From the NCBI RefSeq assembly GCF_009671065.1, contig NZ_CP046027.1, positions 310,001 to 374,000 of the forward strand: a stretch of DNA of 64,000 bases, in the 5' to 3' direction. The notes under the pieces are model-generated. The model searched no databases. It saw nothing but the letters and a program-made list of their open reading frames with translations, and had not been told where the DNA came from. The position numbers and the translations under genes were made by a program. This stretch comes from Neisseria brasiliensis (GTDB taxonomy: Bacteria > Pseudomonadota > Gammaproteobacteria > Burkholderiales > Neisseriaceae). Shown here one piece after another: positions 26,113 to 34,581 of this stretch. Positions within the stretch are counted from its first letter, which is position 1, and every line of letters begins with the position of its first letter.

Positions 26113-26913
26113 TTATGTTAAGTCGGCAGGTTTAGCCGTTTGTTTGAGCAATTTTGAGATATTTTCTTCAGTTTTACAAGCGATTTCTGCTAAATCAACT
26201 CCACTTAATTGCGCCGCGATTTCCGCAATTCGCCGCACATTGGCAGGCGTGTTGGTTTGGTTGTGCAACATAAACGGGCTGTCGGTTTCCAATACCATAT
26301 CCTGCCAAGCCAGTTTCGCCACCACTTGCCGCACTTTTTTCGCGTTGGGATTGAGCAAAAGCGAGCCGATGCCGATTTTAAAGCCACAACGCAGCAAAAT
26401 TTGCGCCTCTTCCACGCTGCCGGAAAACGCGTGCGCTATGCCGCCTTGGGTAAAACCGGTCTGCTTCACCACCTCGGCAATCGCAGCGGTGGCTTTGACA
26501 TTGTGTACAATCACCGGCCTTTGCCATTTTTGCGCCAATTCAAGCTGGCGGCAGAATGCTTCGATTTGTTGCTGCTTTTGCGTTTCAGACGGCCTGTTCA
26601 CCAGAAAATCCAAGCCGGTTTCGCCCACCCATGCTTGCGGATAGCGCTGCAATAAGCGTTCAAGTTCGGCAAAATCCTGCGGCTCGGCATTCTCGGCAAA
26701 CCACGGATGAATGCCCAAAGCAATATGCACACGCTGTTCAGACGGCGTGTTCATCGCCAATAATTGCACCACGTCCGCCCAATCGCTGCGCTGCGTGGCA
26801 GGCACGATAAAGCGCGTTACGCCCTGCTCGGCCGCTTGCGCCAAAACGTCGGGCAAACGGTCGCGCAAGGCGGGACCGGCAAGGTGGCAATGGCTGTCGG
26901 TAAAATTCATCAT
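26113..26913 (-). CDS. tatD: TatD-family metal-dependent hydrolase
   Basis: TIM-barrel hydrolase/DNase, 266 aa. Metal ligands: TDSHCHL at the N-terminus, GETGLDF in the middle, IVHNVKA and a C-terminal LETDSPFM. Neisserial annotation often simply reads TatD family; its physiological substrate is uncertain. Two DUS copies lie inside the coding region (NRPSETQ and TPSEQR peptides). It is followed by the lipoprotein gene. Confidence 0.92.
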   Translation of the reverse strand: MMNFTDSHCHLAGPALRDRLPDVLAQAAEQGVTRFIVPATQRSDWADVVQLLAMNTPSEQRVHIALGIHPWFAENAEPQDFAELERLLQRYPQAWVGETGLDFLVNRPSETQKQQQIEAFCRQLELAQKWQRPVIVHNVKATAAIAEVVKQTGFTQGGIAHAFSGSVEEAQILLRCGFKIGIGSLLLNPNAKKVRQVVAKLAWQDMVLETDSPFMLHNQTNTPANVRRIAEIAAQLSGVDLAEIACKTEENISKLLKQTAKPADLT

Positions 26914-26950
26914 TAGGCCGTCTGAAAAAATATCTGCATTGGACGCCGTT

Positions 26951-27949
26951 TCAGACGGCCTCAGGCAAACCGAGTGTGCGTAAGGTTTTTTGCAGGGTTG
27001 CGGCGTTCCATTGATTGGATACTGCCAAGGTCAACAGCGCGGTGGCGGTTTCCAAATTGCACTTACCGCCATTCACCACACCAGCTTGCCGCAACGCGCT
27101 GCCTTGGGCGTACACCGCAGCGGCGCATCCTTGTTTGACTTGGCTGATGTTGAGTAACAAGCCGCCGCGTTCGGTAAAGCTTTGCACCGCTTGGATAAAC
27201 GTGGCATCGCTTGGCGCATTGCCGTGGCCGAAGCTTTGTAAAACCACCGCTTGCGCATCGGTGTGCAACAGGCCATCTGAACAATATTGCGCGCTGAAAC
27301 CGGGAATCAAGGTTTGGCAAACCACTTTCGCTTGCGTATCGAGCGATAGGATATTGAGGCCGTCTGAAACGGATTGGGTGCGTTCAGACGGCCTTGCCAG
27401 CCATTGCCAGTCCGATTGCTGCCATTGTGCAAGCGCGCCAAAATGCGGATTGTCGAATCCGGCGGCGGTTTCGGTGCTGACTTTGCTGCTGCCGACAGCA
27501 GGAAACACTTTGCCGTTAAACGCAATCAGCACTTGCGGTAAAGACAATTCAAATGCGGCAACAGCGGTGGCCAAGTTCAGCGGCGCATCGCTTTCGGGTG
27601 CGTCATACGGCCATTGCGAGCCGGTCAATATTACCGGCTTGTCTAAGCCTTGCAAGGCGAGCGCGAGCAGGTTGGCGGTGTAGGCCATGGTGTCGGTGCC
27701 ATGCAATATCAGTATGCCGTCGTATTGCGGAATTTTTTCAGCCAGCAATGCCAGCCAGTCGCGCCAATGGGTTAGATTCACCGCCGATGAGTCAATTAAA
27801 GGATCGCACACATGCCAATCAAATTGAAGGCCGTCTGAAAACGGTTGCAGGGCTTTGCCGACTAAATCGGTATCAGGGCGTAAACCGTCGCTGCTGCTGC
27901 GCATGCCGATGGTGCCGCCGGTGTAGAGAACGAAGATTTTTTGTGTCAT
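26951..27949 (-). CDS. ansA: L-asparaginase, type I
   Basis: Hydrolyses asparagine to aspartate and ammonia; the cytoplasmic type I by the absence of a signal peptide. 332 aa. First active-site threonine in VLYTGGTIGM, second in LILHGTDTMAYTA; the catalytic lysine region and GSQWPYDAPESDAP follow. Start taken at ATG 27949 (MTQKIF), not the GTG three codons earlier. The gene contains several DUS copies, including an inverted pair at 27357-27394 translated as RPSERTQSVSDGLN in a variable surface region. Confidence 0.92.
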   Translation of the reverse strand: MTQKIFVLYTGGTIGMRSSSDGLRPDTDLVGKALQPFSDGLQFDWHVCDPLIDSSAVNLTHWRDWLALLAEKIPQYDGILILHGTDTMAYTANLLALALQGLDKPVILTGSQWPYDAPESDAPLNLATAVAAFELSLPQVLIAFNGKVFPAVGSSKVSTETAAGFDNPHFGALAQWQQSDWQWLARPSERTQSVSDGLNILSLDTQAKVVCQTLIPGFSAQYCSDGLLHTDAQAVVLQSFGHGNAPSDATFIQAVQSFTERGGLLLNISQVKQGCAAAVYAQGSALRQAGVVNGGKCNLETATALLTLAVSNQWNAATLQKTLRTLGLPEAV

Positions 27950-27973
27950 GGGTTTCACTCGAAAATAAAGGCT

Positions 27974-28085
27974 GAAACCTTTGTAAAATTCGTCAATTTT
28001 TAGGAATCTTTAAACCGTCATTCCCGCCTACGCGGGAATGACGGGCATAGTTTTCTTAGTTCAAATTAAGTTTTGCAAAAGTTTC
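27974..28085. mobile_element. MITE-like element B with one dRS3 repeat
   Basis: 112 bp. Left end GAAACCTTTGTAAAATTCGT, right end (outward) GAAACTTTTGCAAAACTTAA; the inner part is closely similar to element A but holds only one dRS3 (28020-28039) instead of two plus spacer. The right end touches a DUS with no base between. It fills the ansA upstream region. Confidence 0.7.
28020..28039. repeat. dRS3 repeat
   Basis: ATTCCCGCCTACGCGGGAAT, perfect ATTCCC-N8-GGGAAT. Confidence 0.88.
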
Positions 28086-28125
28086 AGGCCGTCTGAAAGC
28101 GATTTATCCTGCTTTCAGACGGCCT
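28085..28125. terminator. DUS hairpin after the EF-hand gene
   Basis: CAGGCCGTCTGAAAGC and GCTTTCAGACGGCCT arms; serves the EF-hand gene on the minus strand. Confidence 0.65.
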
Positions 28126-28161
28126 ATTGTAACGATATTTATGATTGCAGTTCAAATCTGC

Positions 28162-28461
28162 TTATTTTTGCCAAGGCCAGCCTTCACACGAACTGGTTTT
28201 CAAGCATATGGCGCGAATCAATTCGCCGACTTCGATTTTACCGTTGCGGTTGCGGTCGAGCTGTTTGAATGCGCCGGCATCGCCTGCTTCAAAATCCAAG
28301 ATTAGACCGGCCGTGTCGACATTCGCCCATTCGCTTGTCGTCAACACACCGTCGCCGTTTTTGTCGTTGGCGCCGATAAATAATTTTGCCGCCAAATCAG
28401 GTTTGCATGCTTGTGCGGGTAACGCTGCGCCCAACAGCAAAGCCGTTAATATCCATTTCAT
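28162..28461 (-). CDS. Exported EF-hand protein
   Basis: 99 aa with a signal peptide (KWILTALLLGAALPAQA). Two canonical 12-residue EF-hand loops: D33-E44 (DKNGDGVLTTSE) and D69-E80 (DRNRNGKIEVGE). Cysteines at 19, 86 and 92 of the precursor may form a disulfide after export. It should bind calcium in the periplasm or outside; the partner is unknown. Stands alone between dedA and the MITE. Confidence 0.8.
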   Translation of the reverse strand: MKWILTALLLGAALPAQACKPDLAAKLFIGANDKNGDGVLTTSEWANVDTAGLILDFEAGDAGAFKQLDRNRNGKIEVGELIRAICLKTSSCEGWPWQK

Positions 28462-28569
28462 TACCTTACTCCCATTGTTCTCTTTATTCGTGATCCACCA
28501 TCAGGACACAACCGATTTTGCTGATGAATCCATGTCCTTCAGTGGCAAATTATGCCGATGTATGGCCGT

Positions 28570-28600
28570 AAAAAAAGCATCTGAACGTCAGATGCTTTTT
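28570..28600 (-). terminator. Rho-independent terminator after dedA
   Basis: AAAAAGCATCTGA-CGT-TCAGATGCTTTTT stem with a T-run, 24 bp after the dedA stop. Confidence 0.88.
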
Positions 28601-28623
28601 AATGAATAAAGTTTCCGAAAGGT

Positions 28624-29313
28624 TTAAATATCGGCTTTGGCCTTGGCATTGGCTTTCGCAGCCGCCGCAGCTTTGCGTTTGCGGCGCAATTCTGCCAATT
28701 TTTCGTGGTAGAAACGAATGCGCTGGCGTTTGCGCCACCAAAACCATAACAATACGGCAGCGCCAATGCCAATCACCACAAACAAACCGGATTGGAAGCT
28801 GTGCACTTTTGCCATCAGCCAGTCGATGTTGTTCGCACCATAATCGCCCAAATACACCCACACCGGCACGGAAATCAAAGCAGCCAAGCCATCCATCATC
28901 AAAAAGCGCATGTAGGAAACTTTGCGGCTGATGCCGGCGGTGATGTAAATCGGCGTGCGCAAACCCGGTAAGAAACGGGCGACAAACAACACCCAGTTGC
29001 CGTATTTATCGAATTTTTCCTGCACTTGCGCATAGCGCTTCGGTGTCATCACGCGGGCGATGGGTTTGAATTGCAGGATTTTGTGTCCCCAAATGCGGCC
29101 GGCGGCAAACATACAACCATCGCCCACCAATACGCCCAACATACCCACCACAACCATGATGTGCACGTTGGTATAGCCCAAACCGGAAATCACGCCGCCG
29201 GTAACTAAGGTTACGTCTTCAGGAATAGGCACACCAAAACCGCATGCCAGCAGCACTAAAAAGACTGCGGCATAACCGTATTCAACGAAAAAGGCTTCCA
29301 AAAACGCAAACAT
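28624..29313 (-). CDS. DedA-family membrane protein
   Basis: 229 aa, several membrane helices. DedA/VTT landmarks: ACGFGVPIPEDVTLVTGG, FDKYGNWVLFVARFLPGLRTPIYITAGISRKVSYMRF. Family members are phospholipid flippase-like or help proton-motive-force homeostasis. The C-terminal tail is very basic and Ala-rich (RRKRKAAAAAKANAKAKAD). Promoter region holds a DUS. Confidence 0.9.
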   Translation of the reverse strand: MFAFLEAFFVEYGYAAVFLVLLACGFGVPIPEDVTLVTGGVISGLGYTNVHIMVVVGMLGVLVGDGCMFAAGRIWGHKILQFKPIARVMTPKRYAQVQEKFDKYGNWVLFVARFLPGLRTPIYITAGISRKVSYMRFLMMDGLAALISVPVWVYLGDYGANNIDWLMAKVHSFQSGLFVVIGIGAAVLLWFWWRKRQRIRFYHEKLAELRRKRKAAAAAKANAKAKADI

Positions 29314-29487
29314 CGGCAGGTGGTTCTCATCAGTGAAGTAGTTATTCTGGCAGACCGTTTCAGACGGCCTGATATTTGAATGCGGTATAACCGTCGGTTG
29401 AATATTGCTATTCTACCAATAGATAAGGCCGTCTGAAAGCATAACAAGCCGATTTCATCAAATATTCATTAAATTAACCGAACGCAA

Positions 29488-29517
29488 CAAAAAAGGCGGC
29501 TCGATTCAGCCGCCTTT
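29488..29517 (-). terminator. Rho-independent terminator after glmM
   Basis: Minus strand AAAGGCGGCT and AGCCGCCTTT 10-bp stem followed by T6; 20 bp after the glmM stop. Confidence 0.9.
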
Positions 29518-29537
29518 CGCCATTGATTACAATGGAA

Positions 29538-30878
29538 TTATTTTTTCGCACCCTGAATCGCTGCAGCGATGCGCTCGGCACCTTTTTGCGCCCAGTCGGC
29601 TTGTTTGGCTTCCACCATCACACGCACCACAGGCTCGGTACCGGAAGCGCGTAACACCACACGGCCTTTACCTTCCAGCTCTTTTTCCACTTCAGCCAAT
29701 ACGTCTTTAGACGCTTCCTGCCAGTTTTGGCCTTTTTGGATGCGCACGTTAATCATGGTTTGCGGGAATGGCTGCCAATCGGCGCACACAGTGGCCAAGT
29801 CCTGACCCAAAATGCGCAATGCCGCCAATACCTGCAAGGCTGAAATCAGGCCGTCGCCGGTGTTGTGTTTGTCCATGCACAAAATATGGCCGCTGGCTTC
29901 GCCGCCGATCAACCAGCCGCGTTGGTGTAATTGTTCCAACACATAACGGTCGCCGACTTTAGCACGGCAGAAGTTCACGCCCTGCTCTTTCAAGGCAATT
30001 TCCATCGCCATGTTGGTCATCGCGGTGCCAACCACGCCGCCGATTTCGATGCCTTCGCGCGCACGGGCTTTGGCGATAACGTAAATCAGGCTGTCGCCAT
30101 CGTACACTTTGCCGTTTTTATCGACCATCATCAGGCGGTCGCCGTCACCATCCAAAGCGAGGCCGTAGTCGGCTTCATTTTGTAACACAGCCGCTTGCAG
30201 GGTTTTGGTATGGGTAGCGCCGCATTTTTCGTTGATGTTGTAACCATTTGGCTCAGCACCAATGGAAATCACTTTGGCACCCAACTCGTGGAACACTTTC
30301 GGCGCCACATCGTAGCCCGCACCATTGGCGGTATCAACCACCAATTTCAAACCGCGCAAATCTAAGTTGGCCGGGAAAGTGGATTTACAAAATTCGATGT
30401 AGCGGTCGTCAGCGCCGTTAATACGACACGCACGGCCGAGTTTGTCAGACGGCAGGGTTTTCATTTCCTGATCGATTTTAGCTTCGATCTCCAACTCAAT
30501 TTCATCAGAAAGCTTCACGCCGCCTTCGGCAAAGAATTTGATACCGTTGTCGGAATAGACATTGTGTGACGCGGAAATCATCACACCGGCCGACAAACGC
30601 AAAGCACGGGTCAGATAAGCCACGCCTGGGGTCGGCAGCGGGCCGGTTTGAATCACGTTGACACCGGCTGCGGTGAAACCGGCAATCAGCGCGGCTTCCA
30701 GCATATAGCCGGAAATGCGTGTGTCTTTGCCGATTAACACGGTCGGTTTTTGCTCGGCATCATGCTGCACCAGCACCTGACCGGCGGCATAGCCCAGTTT
30801 CAACACAAATTCAGGGGTAATCTGAAATTGACCCACTTCACCGCGCACACCGTCGGTACCGAAATATTTTTTTGCCAT
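29538..30878 (-). CDS. glmM: Phosphoglucosamine mutase
   Basis: Converts glucosamine-6-P to glucosamine-1-P for UDP-GlcNAc, peptidoglycan and LOS. 446 aa. Phosphoserine loop in GVMISASHNVYSDNG; magnesium loop LDGDGDRLMMVD; sugar-binding GEASGHI; phosphate-binding RASGTEPVVRVM. The upstream neighbour on the same strand is folP, the usual folP-glmM order, here with a 150-bp gap and an AT-DUS hairpin. Confidence 0.97.
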   Translation of the reverse strand: MAKKYFGTDGVRGEVGQFQITPEFVLKLGYAAGQVLVQHDAEQKPTVLIGKDTRISGYMLEAALIAGFTAAGVNVIQTGPLPTPGVAYLTRALRLSAGVMISASHNVYSDNGIKFFAEGGVKLSDEIELEIEAKIDQEMKTLPSDKLGRACRINGADDRYIEFCKSTFPANLDLRGLKLVVDTANGAGYDVAPKVFHELGAKVISIGAEPNGYNINEKCGATHTKTLQAAVLQNEADYGLALDGDGDRLMMVDKNGKVYDGDSLIYVIAKARAREGIEIGGVVGTAMTNMAMEIALKEQGVNFCRAKVGDRYVLEQLHQRGWLIGGEASGHILCMDKHNTGDGLISALQVLAALRILGQDLATVCADWQPFPQTMINVRIQKGQNWQEASKDVLAEVEKELEGKGRVVLRASGTEPVVRVMVEAKQADWAQKGAERIAAAIQGAKK

Positions 30879-30960
30879 GGAGATTGCTCCGTTCGTTTGA
30901 AATTGGAAAAATTATAAAAGAGATTGCCCGGGCAACAGGCGAAATCTGCCTAACGCGATT

Positions 30961-31012
30961 AGATGCCGTCTGAAAGGTATAGTTTCATTACACTTGTATT
31001 TCAGACGGCATC
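30961..31012. terminator. AT-DUS hairpin between folP and glmM
   Basis: GATGCCGTCTGAAA and TTTCAGACGGCATC, both arms in the AT dialect. Confidence 0.6.
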
Positions 31013-31030
31013 AAGGTATGTATCCATCGC

Positions 31031-31876
31031 TTAAACGCCCAACACCTGCCACACTTTCAGCGCATCCGAAGTGGCCTTTACATCATGTACGCGGATAATC
31101 TGCGCACCGCGCGCCACGGATGCTAATGCTGCTGCCACGCTGCCGTGAACGCGTTCAGACGGCGTGTTTTCACCGGTCAACTCACGAATCATACTTTTGC
31201 GCGACACGCCAATCAACATCGGCAAACCGGTGGCCTGCATCAATTCGGGCAAATGGCGCATCAAAGCGATATTGTGTTGCAGCGTTTTGCCGAAGCCAAA
31301 ACCCGGATCAAGCGTGATGCGTTCGGCAGCAATACCGGCTTGGGCACACACCGCCACGCGTTCATTTAAATAACGCGCCACTTCGCCGACCACATCTTGA
31401 TACTGCGGATTATCCTGCATGTTTTTCGGCAAACCCTGCATGTGCATCAGGCAAATACCGATGTCGGGATAACGCACCAACACGTCCACCGCGCCTTCAT
31501 CGGTCAACGCAGCCACGTCATTGATGATGTCCACACCGCCTTGCGCTAATGCCTGCTGCATAACCACAGCGCGGCGCGTGTCCAAGCTCACCGGCACATT
31601 CCATTTGCCGATTTCCGCCAACACCGGCTGCACGCGTTGCCATTCTTCTTCGGGCGACACAGAATCCGAACCCGGCCGTGCAGATTCGCCGCCGATATCG
31701 AGAATATCCGCCCCGTCTTTCAACAACTGCTCGGCGTGCCGTAAGGCCGTCTGAACATTTTGCGAATAAGTGCCGCCGTCTGAAAACGAATCCGGCGTGA
31801 GGTTCACAATCCCCATGATTTTCGGCGCGACCAAATCAATCTTAAAACGCCCTGCCTGCCAGATGGTTTGCGTCAT
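31031..31876 (-). CDS. folP: Dihydropteroate synthase
   Basis: Joins p-aminobenzoate to the pterin pyrophosphate in folate synthesis; the sulfonamide target. 281 aa. Signatures: MGIVNLTPDSFSDGG, DILDIGGESARPGSD, and the C-terminal RVHDVKA. GFGKTLQHNIALMRHL and IGVSRKSMI are intact; no obvious sulfonamide-resistance insertion was seen, but point changes cannot be judged. Internal DUS at about 31155 (TPSERVHG). Confidence 0.96.
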   Translation of the reverse strand: MTQTIWQAGRFKIDLVAPKIMGIVNLTPDSFSDGGTYSQNVQTALRHAEQLLKDGADILDIGGESARPGSDSVSPEEEWQRVQPVLAEIGKWNVPVSLDTRRAVVMQQALAQGGVDIINDVAALTDEGAVDVLVRYPDIGICLMHMQGLPKNMQDNPQYQDVVGEVARYLNERVAVCAQAGIAAERITLDPGFGFGKTLQHNIALMRHLPELMQATGLPMLIGVSRKSMIRELTGENTPSERVHGSVAAALASVARGAQIIRVHDVKATSDALKVWQVLGV

Positions 31877-32051
31877 AAATCTTTCCTTCTCTCAAACGGC
31901 TACACATAAACGCGACATTATAACAGGCCGTCTGAAAGCGTTAAATATTCAGATGGCCCGATAATAGAATTGTCAACAATCTTGGTTTATGCCAAAATCC
32001 CATTCATCAAAACTTATCCGCCCTATTTTTGAGAGATTCAAAGGAAACATC

Positions 32052-33245
32052 ATGTACCAGCATGTCGAATTCTACCCCGGCGACCCGATTCTAAGCTTGG
32101 TCGAAGTGTATAACAACGATGCCCGTCCGGGAAAAGTCAATTTAGGCATCGGCATTTATTTTGACGATGAAGGCAAAATGCCGGTGTTGCAATCGGTGCG
32201 TCAGGCGGAAGTGAAACGTGCGGCCGAACCGCGCACCAGCCCTTACCTGCCGATGGAAGGCTTGGGCGCGTATCGTGAGGCGGTACAGCATTTGTTGTTC
32301 GGCAAAGGCCATGCTGCCATGAAAGAAAAACGCATCGCCACCATCCAAACCTTGGGCGGCTCGGGCGCATTGAAAATCGGCGCCGATTTTATCCACCGCT
32401 GGTTTCCCGATGCCAAAGCCTATGTCAGCGACCCGACCTGGGAAAACCACAAAAGCATTTTTGAAGGCGCTGGCTTTGAAGTCGGCACTTATCCGTATTA
32501 CGACCCGGCCACCATCGGCGTAAAATTCGATGAAATGGTGGCGTTTTTTGAAACGCTGCCACCAAACAGCGTGCTGATTCTGCATCCGTGCTGCCAAAAC
32601 CCGACCGGCGTGGACATGACCGAAGCGCAATGGGATAAAGTGTTGGAGGTGATTCAGGCGCGCGGTTTGATTGCGTTTATGGACATTGCCTATCAAGGCT
32701 TCGGCGAAGATTTGGACAGCGATGCCTACGCCATCCGCAAAGCCGCCGACATGGGCTTGCCGCTATTTGTGAGCAACTCGTTTTCGAAAAACTTATCACT
32801 TTACGGCGAACGCGTTGGCGGCCTGAGCGTGGTTTGCCCGACGCAGGAAGAAGCAGAACTGGTGTTCGGCCAACTGAAATTCACCGTGCGCCGCATTTAT
32901 TCCAGCCCTGCCGCCCACGGTGCCTATATCGCCGCTGATGTAATGAACACGCCGGAATCGTTTGCGCTGTGGCAAAGCGAAGTGTATGGCATGCGCGACC
33001 GCATCCGTGCCATGCGTCAGCGTTTATATGAAGTATTGAGCGCGAAAATTCCGGATAAAGATTTCAGCTACTTCATCAAGCAGCGCGGCATGTTCAGCTA
33101 CACCGGCTTGACCGAAGCACAGGTAATCCGTTTGCGCGAAGAATTCGGCGTGTATCTCTTGGTTTCCGGCCGCATGTGCGTGGCGGGATTGAATCCGAGC
33201 AACGTCGAATATGTGGCCGACGCCTTTGCCGAAGTCTTGAAATAA
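32052..33245 (+). CDS. tyrB: Aromatic-amino-acid/aspartate aminotransferase
   Basis: 397-aa class I PLP aminotransferase, TyrB-like (MYQHVEFYPGDPILSLVEVYNND). PLP lysine in SNSFSKNLSLYGERVG; ILHPCCQNPTGVD and FSYTGLTEAQV are present. Likely last step of tyrosine and phenylalanine synthesis. The start at 32052 follows AAGGAAAC. It is a diverged paralogue of the enzyme at 15604-16797, roughly half the residues agreeing by eye. Confidence 0.9.
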   Translation: MYQHVEFYPGDPILSLVEVYNNDARPGKVNLGIGIYFDDEGKMPVLQSVRQAEVKRAAEPRTSPYLPMEGLGAYREAVQHLLFGKGHAAMKEKRIATIQTLGGSGALKIGADFIHRWFPDAKAYVSDPTWENHKSIFEGAGFEVGTYPYYDPATIGVKFDEMVAFFETLPPNSVLILHPCCQNPTGVDMTEAQWDKVLEVIQARGLIAFMDIAYQGFGEDLDSDAYAIRKAADMGLPLFVSNSFSKNLSLYGERVGGLSVVCPTQEEAELVFGQLKFTVRRIYSSPAAHGAYIAADVMNTPESFALWQSEVYGMRDRIRAMRQRLYEVLSAKIPDKDFSYFIKQRGMFSYTGLTEAQVIRLREEFGVYLLVSGRMCVAGLNPSNVEYVADAFAEVLK

Positions 33246-33266
33246 GACGATAATTTGAAGTAAATC

Positions 33267-33305
33267 AAAAGGCCGTCTGAAAAAACTTCTCTTTTCAGAC
33301 GGCCT
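33267..33305. terminator. DUS hairpin between tyrB and tRNA-Arg
   Basis: AAAAGGCCGTCTGAAAA and TTTTCAGACGGCCT between a plus gene and a minus tRNA; usable in both directions. Confidence 0.75.
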
Positions 33306-33323
33306 CTTACATAATAAGCTTTT

Positions 33324-33399
33324 TGGCGCACCCGACTGGGATCGAACCAGCGACCTTCAGCTTCGGAAACTGATGCTCTTCCAACTGAGCTACGGGTAC
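33324..33399 (-). tRNA. tRNA-Arg (CCG)
   Basis: 76 bases with encoded CCA. Acceptor GTACCCG/CGGGTGC; D arm GCTC...GAGC; anticodon arm TCAGT-TTCCGAA-GCTGA gives anticodon CCG (codon CGG); T arm GCTGG-TTCGATC-CCAGT. Confidence 0.95.
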
Positions 33400-33574
33400 A
33401 GAAAAACGTAAGATTAGCTTAAATTCGGGTGTTTGGCAAAATTAATGTGCCAAGTGAATGAAAGGCTACACACGGCAACAAAATCCAATCTTAAGAATAT
33501 TTATATATTACAAACCCTTAACTCATGCAAAATTTTTATTTTTAAAGTTTTTTGCAGAATTTCGAGCAGATAGA

Positions 33575-33603
33575 TTGGAAAGCACCTGTTAATTCAGTAT
33601 AAT
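33575..33603 (+). promoter_or_regulatory. Sigma-70 promoter of cycB
   Basis: TTGGAA, exactly 17 bases, then perfect TATAAT. Predicted start near 33610, giving a 75-base leader. The 285-bp gap before cycB holds nothing else recognisable. Confidence 0.7.
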
Positions 33604-33684
33604 CCAGCAAAATATTGTTAATTCCGTTTAACAAACCAAATATAACCTTATAGCACAACCTAACCTAACGGCGAGGCCTACCAA

Positions 33685-34527
33685 ATGAAACAACTCAGTA
33701 ACAGCAAAGCCCAAGGCTCAGCATTGTTCACCCTTGTGAGCGGTATCGTTATTTTGCTCGCGACCGTATTCTTCTTCATCAAGCTGGCCGGCAGCGCGTC
33801 ATTCAGCGATGTCGACCAAACCACCGAATCAGCCACCCAAACCCGTATTCAGCCGACCGGCCAAATTGTGTTGGGCGACGGTATTCCGGTAGGCGAACGC
33901 CAAGGCGAAGCTATCTTCAATAAAATCTGTATCCAATGTCACGCGTCTGACAGCAACGTGCCAAATTCGCCAAAACTGGAAAACAACGCCGAATGGGCGC
34001 CACGCATTGCACAAGGTTTCGACACCCTGTTCAACCACGCGCTTAACGGTTTCAACGCCATGCCTGCCAAAGGTGGCGCGGCTGACTTGACCGATCAAGA
34101 ATTGAAACGCGTGATTGTATTTATGGCCAACAAATCAGGCGGTTCTTTCCCTAACCCTGATGAAGGCGCAGCTACTCCTGCCGAAGCTGCTGCTTCAGAT
34201 GCCGCTCCTGCTGAAGGCGAAGCCGCTGCAGCACCTGCAGAAGCCGCCCCTGCCGCTGAAGCTGCTGCACCAGCCGCTGCCGGTGTTGACGGTAAAGCAG
34301 TTTACGACGGTTTGTGCATGGCCTGTCACGCTTCAGGTGTAGCCGGTGCTCCTAAAGTTGGCGATGCTGCCGATTGGAAAGAACGCTTGGCTCAAGGTAA
34401 AGACACTTTGTACAAACACTCAATCGAAGGCTTTACCGGCAAGAAAGGTATGATGCCTGCTAAAGGCGGCAATCCTTCATTGACCGACGACGAAATCAAA
34501 GCTGCTGTAGATTACATGATTAAATAA
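33685..34527 (+). CDS. cycB: Membrane-anchored dihaem cytochrome c5
   Basis: Electron carrier to the cbb3 oxidase (and nitrite reductase) in Neisseria. 280 aa: an uncleaved N-terminal anchor (residues 14-36), haem domain 1 with C82-x-x-C85-H86 and Met126 in NAMPAKGG, an Ala/Pro/Glu linker (160-200), then haem domain 2 with C211-x-x-C214-H215 and MMPAKGG. The two domains look like a duplication. Own promoter; the terminator was the target of IS1016 copy 2, inserted just after the T-run. Confidence 0.93.
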   Translation: MKQLSNSKAQGSALFTLVSGIVILLATVFFFIKLAGSASFSDVDQTTESATQTRIQPTGQIVLGDGIPVGERQGEAIFNKICIQCHASDSNVPNSPKLENNAEWAPRIAQGFDTLFNHALNGFNAMPAKGGAADLTDQELKRVIVFMANKSGGSFPNPDEGAATPAEAAASDAAPAEGEAAAAPAEAAPAAEAAAPAAAGVDGKAVYDGLCMACHASGVAGAPKVGDAADWKERLAQGKDTLYKHSIEGFTGKKGMMPAKGGNPSLTDDEIKAAVDYMIK

Positions 34528-34547
34528 TCCTGCTGCGATTTAAATAT

Positions 34548-34580
34548 AAAAAATGCACCGTTAATACGGTGCATTTTTTT
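34548..34580 (+). terminator. Rho-independent terminator of cycB
   Basis: AAAAAATGCACCG-TTAATA-CGGTGCATTTTTTT. The end of its T-run is part of the IS1016 copy 2 target repeat. Confidence 0.92.
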
Positions 34581-34581
34581 A

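Noticed and set aside
31989..32051. N-terminal extension of the tyrB frame
   Set aside because: The added residues do not look like the family N-terminus and the ATG at 32052 has AAGGAAAC before it.
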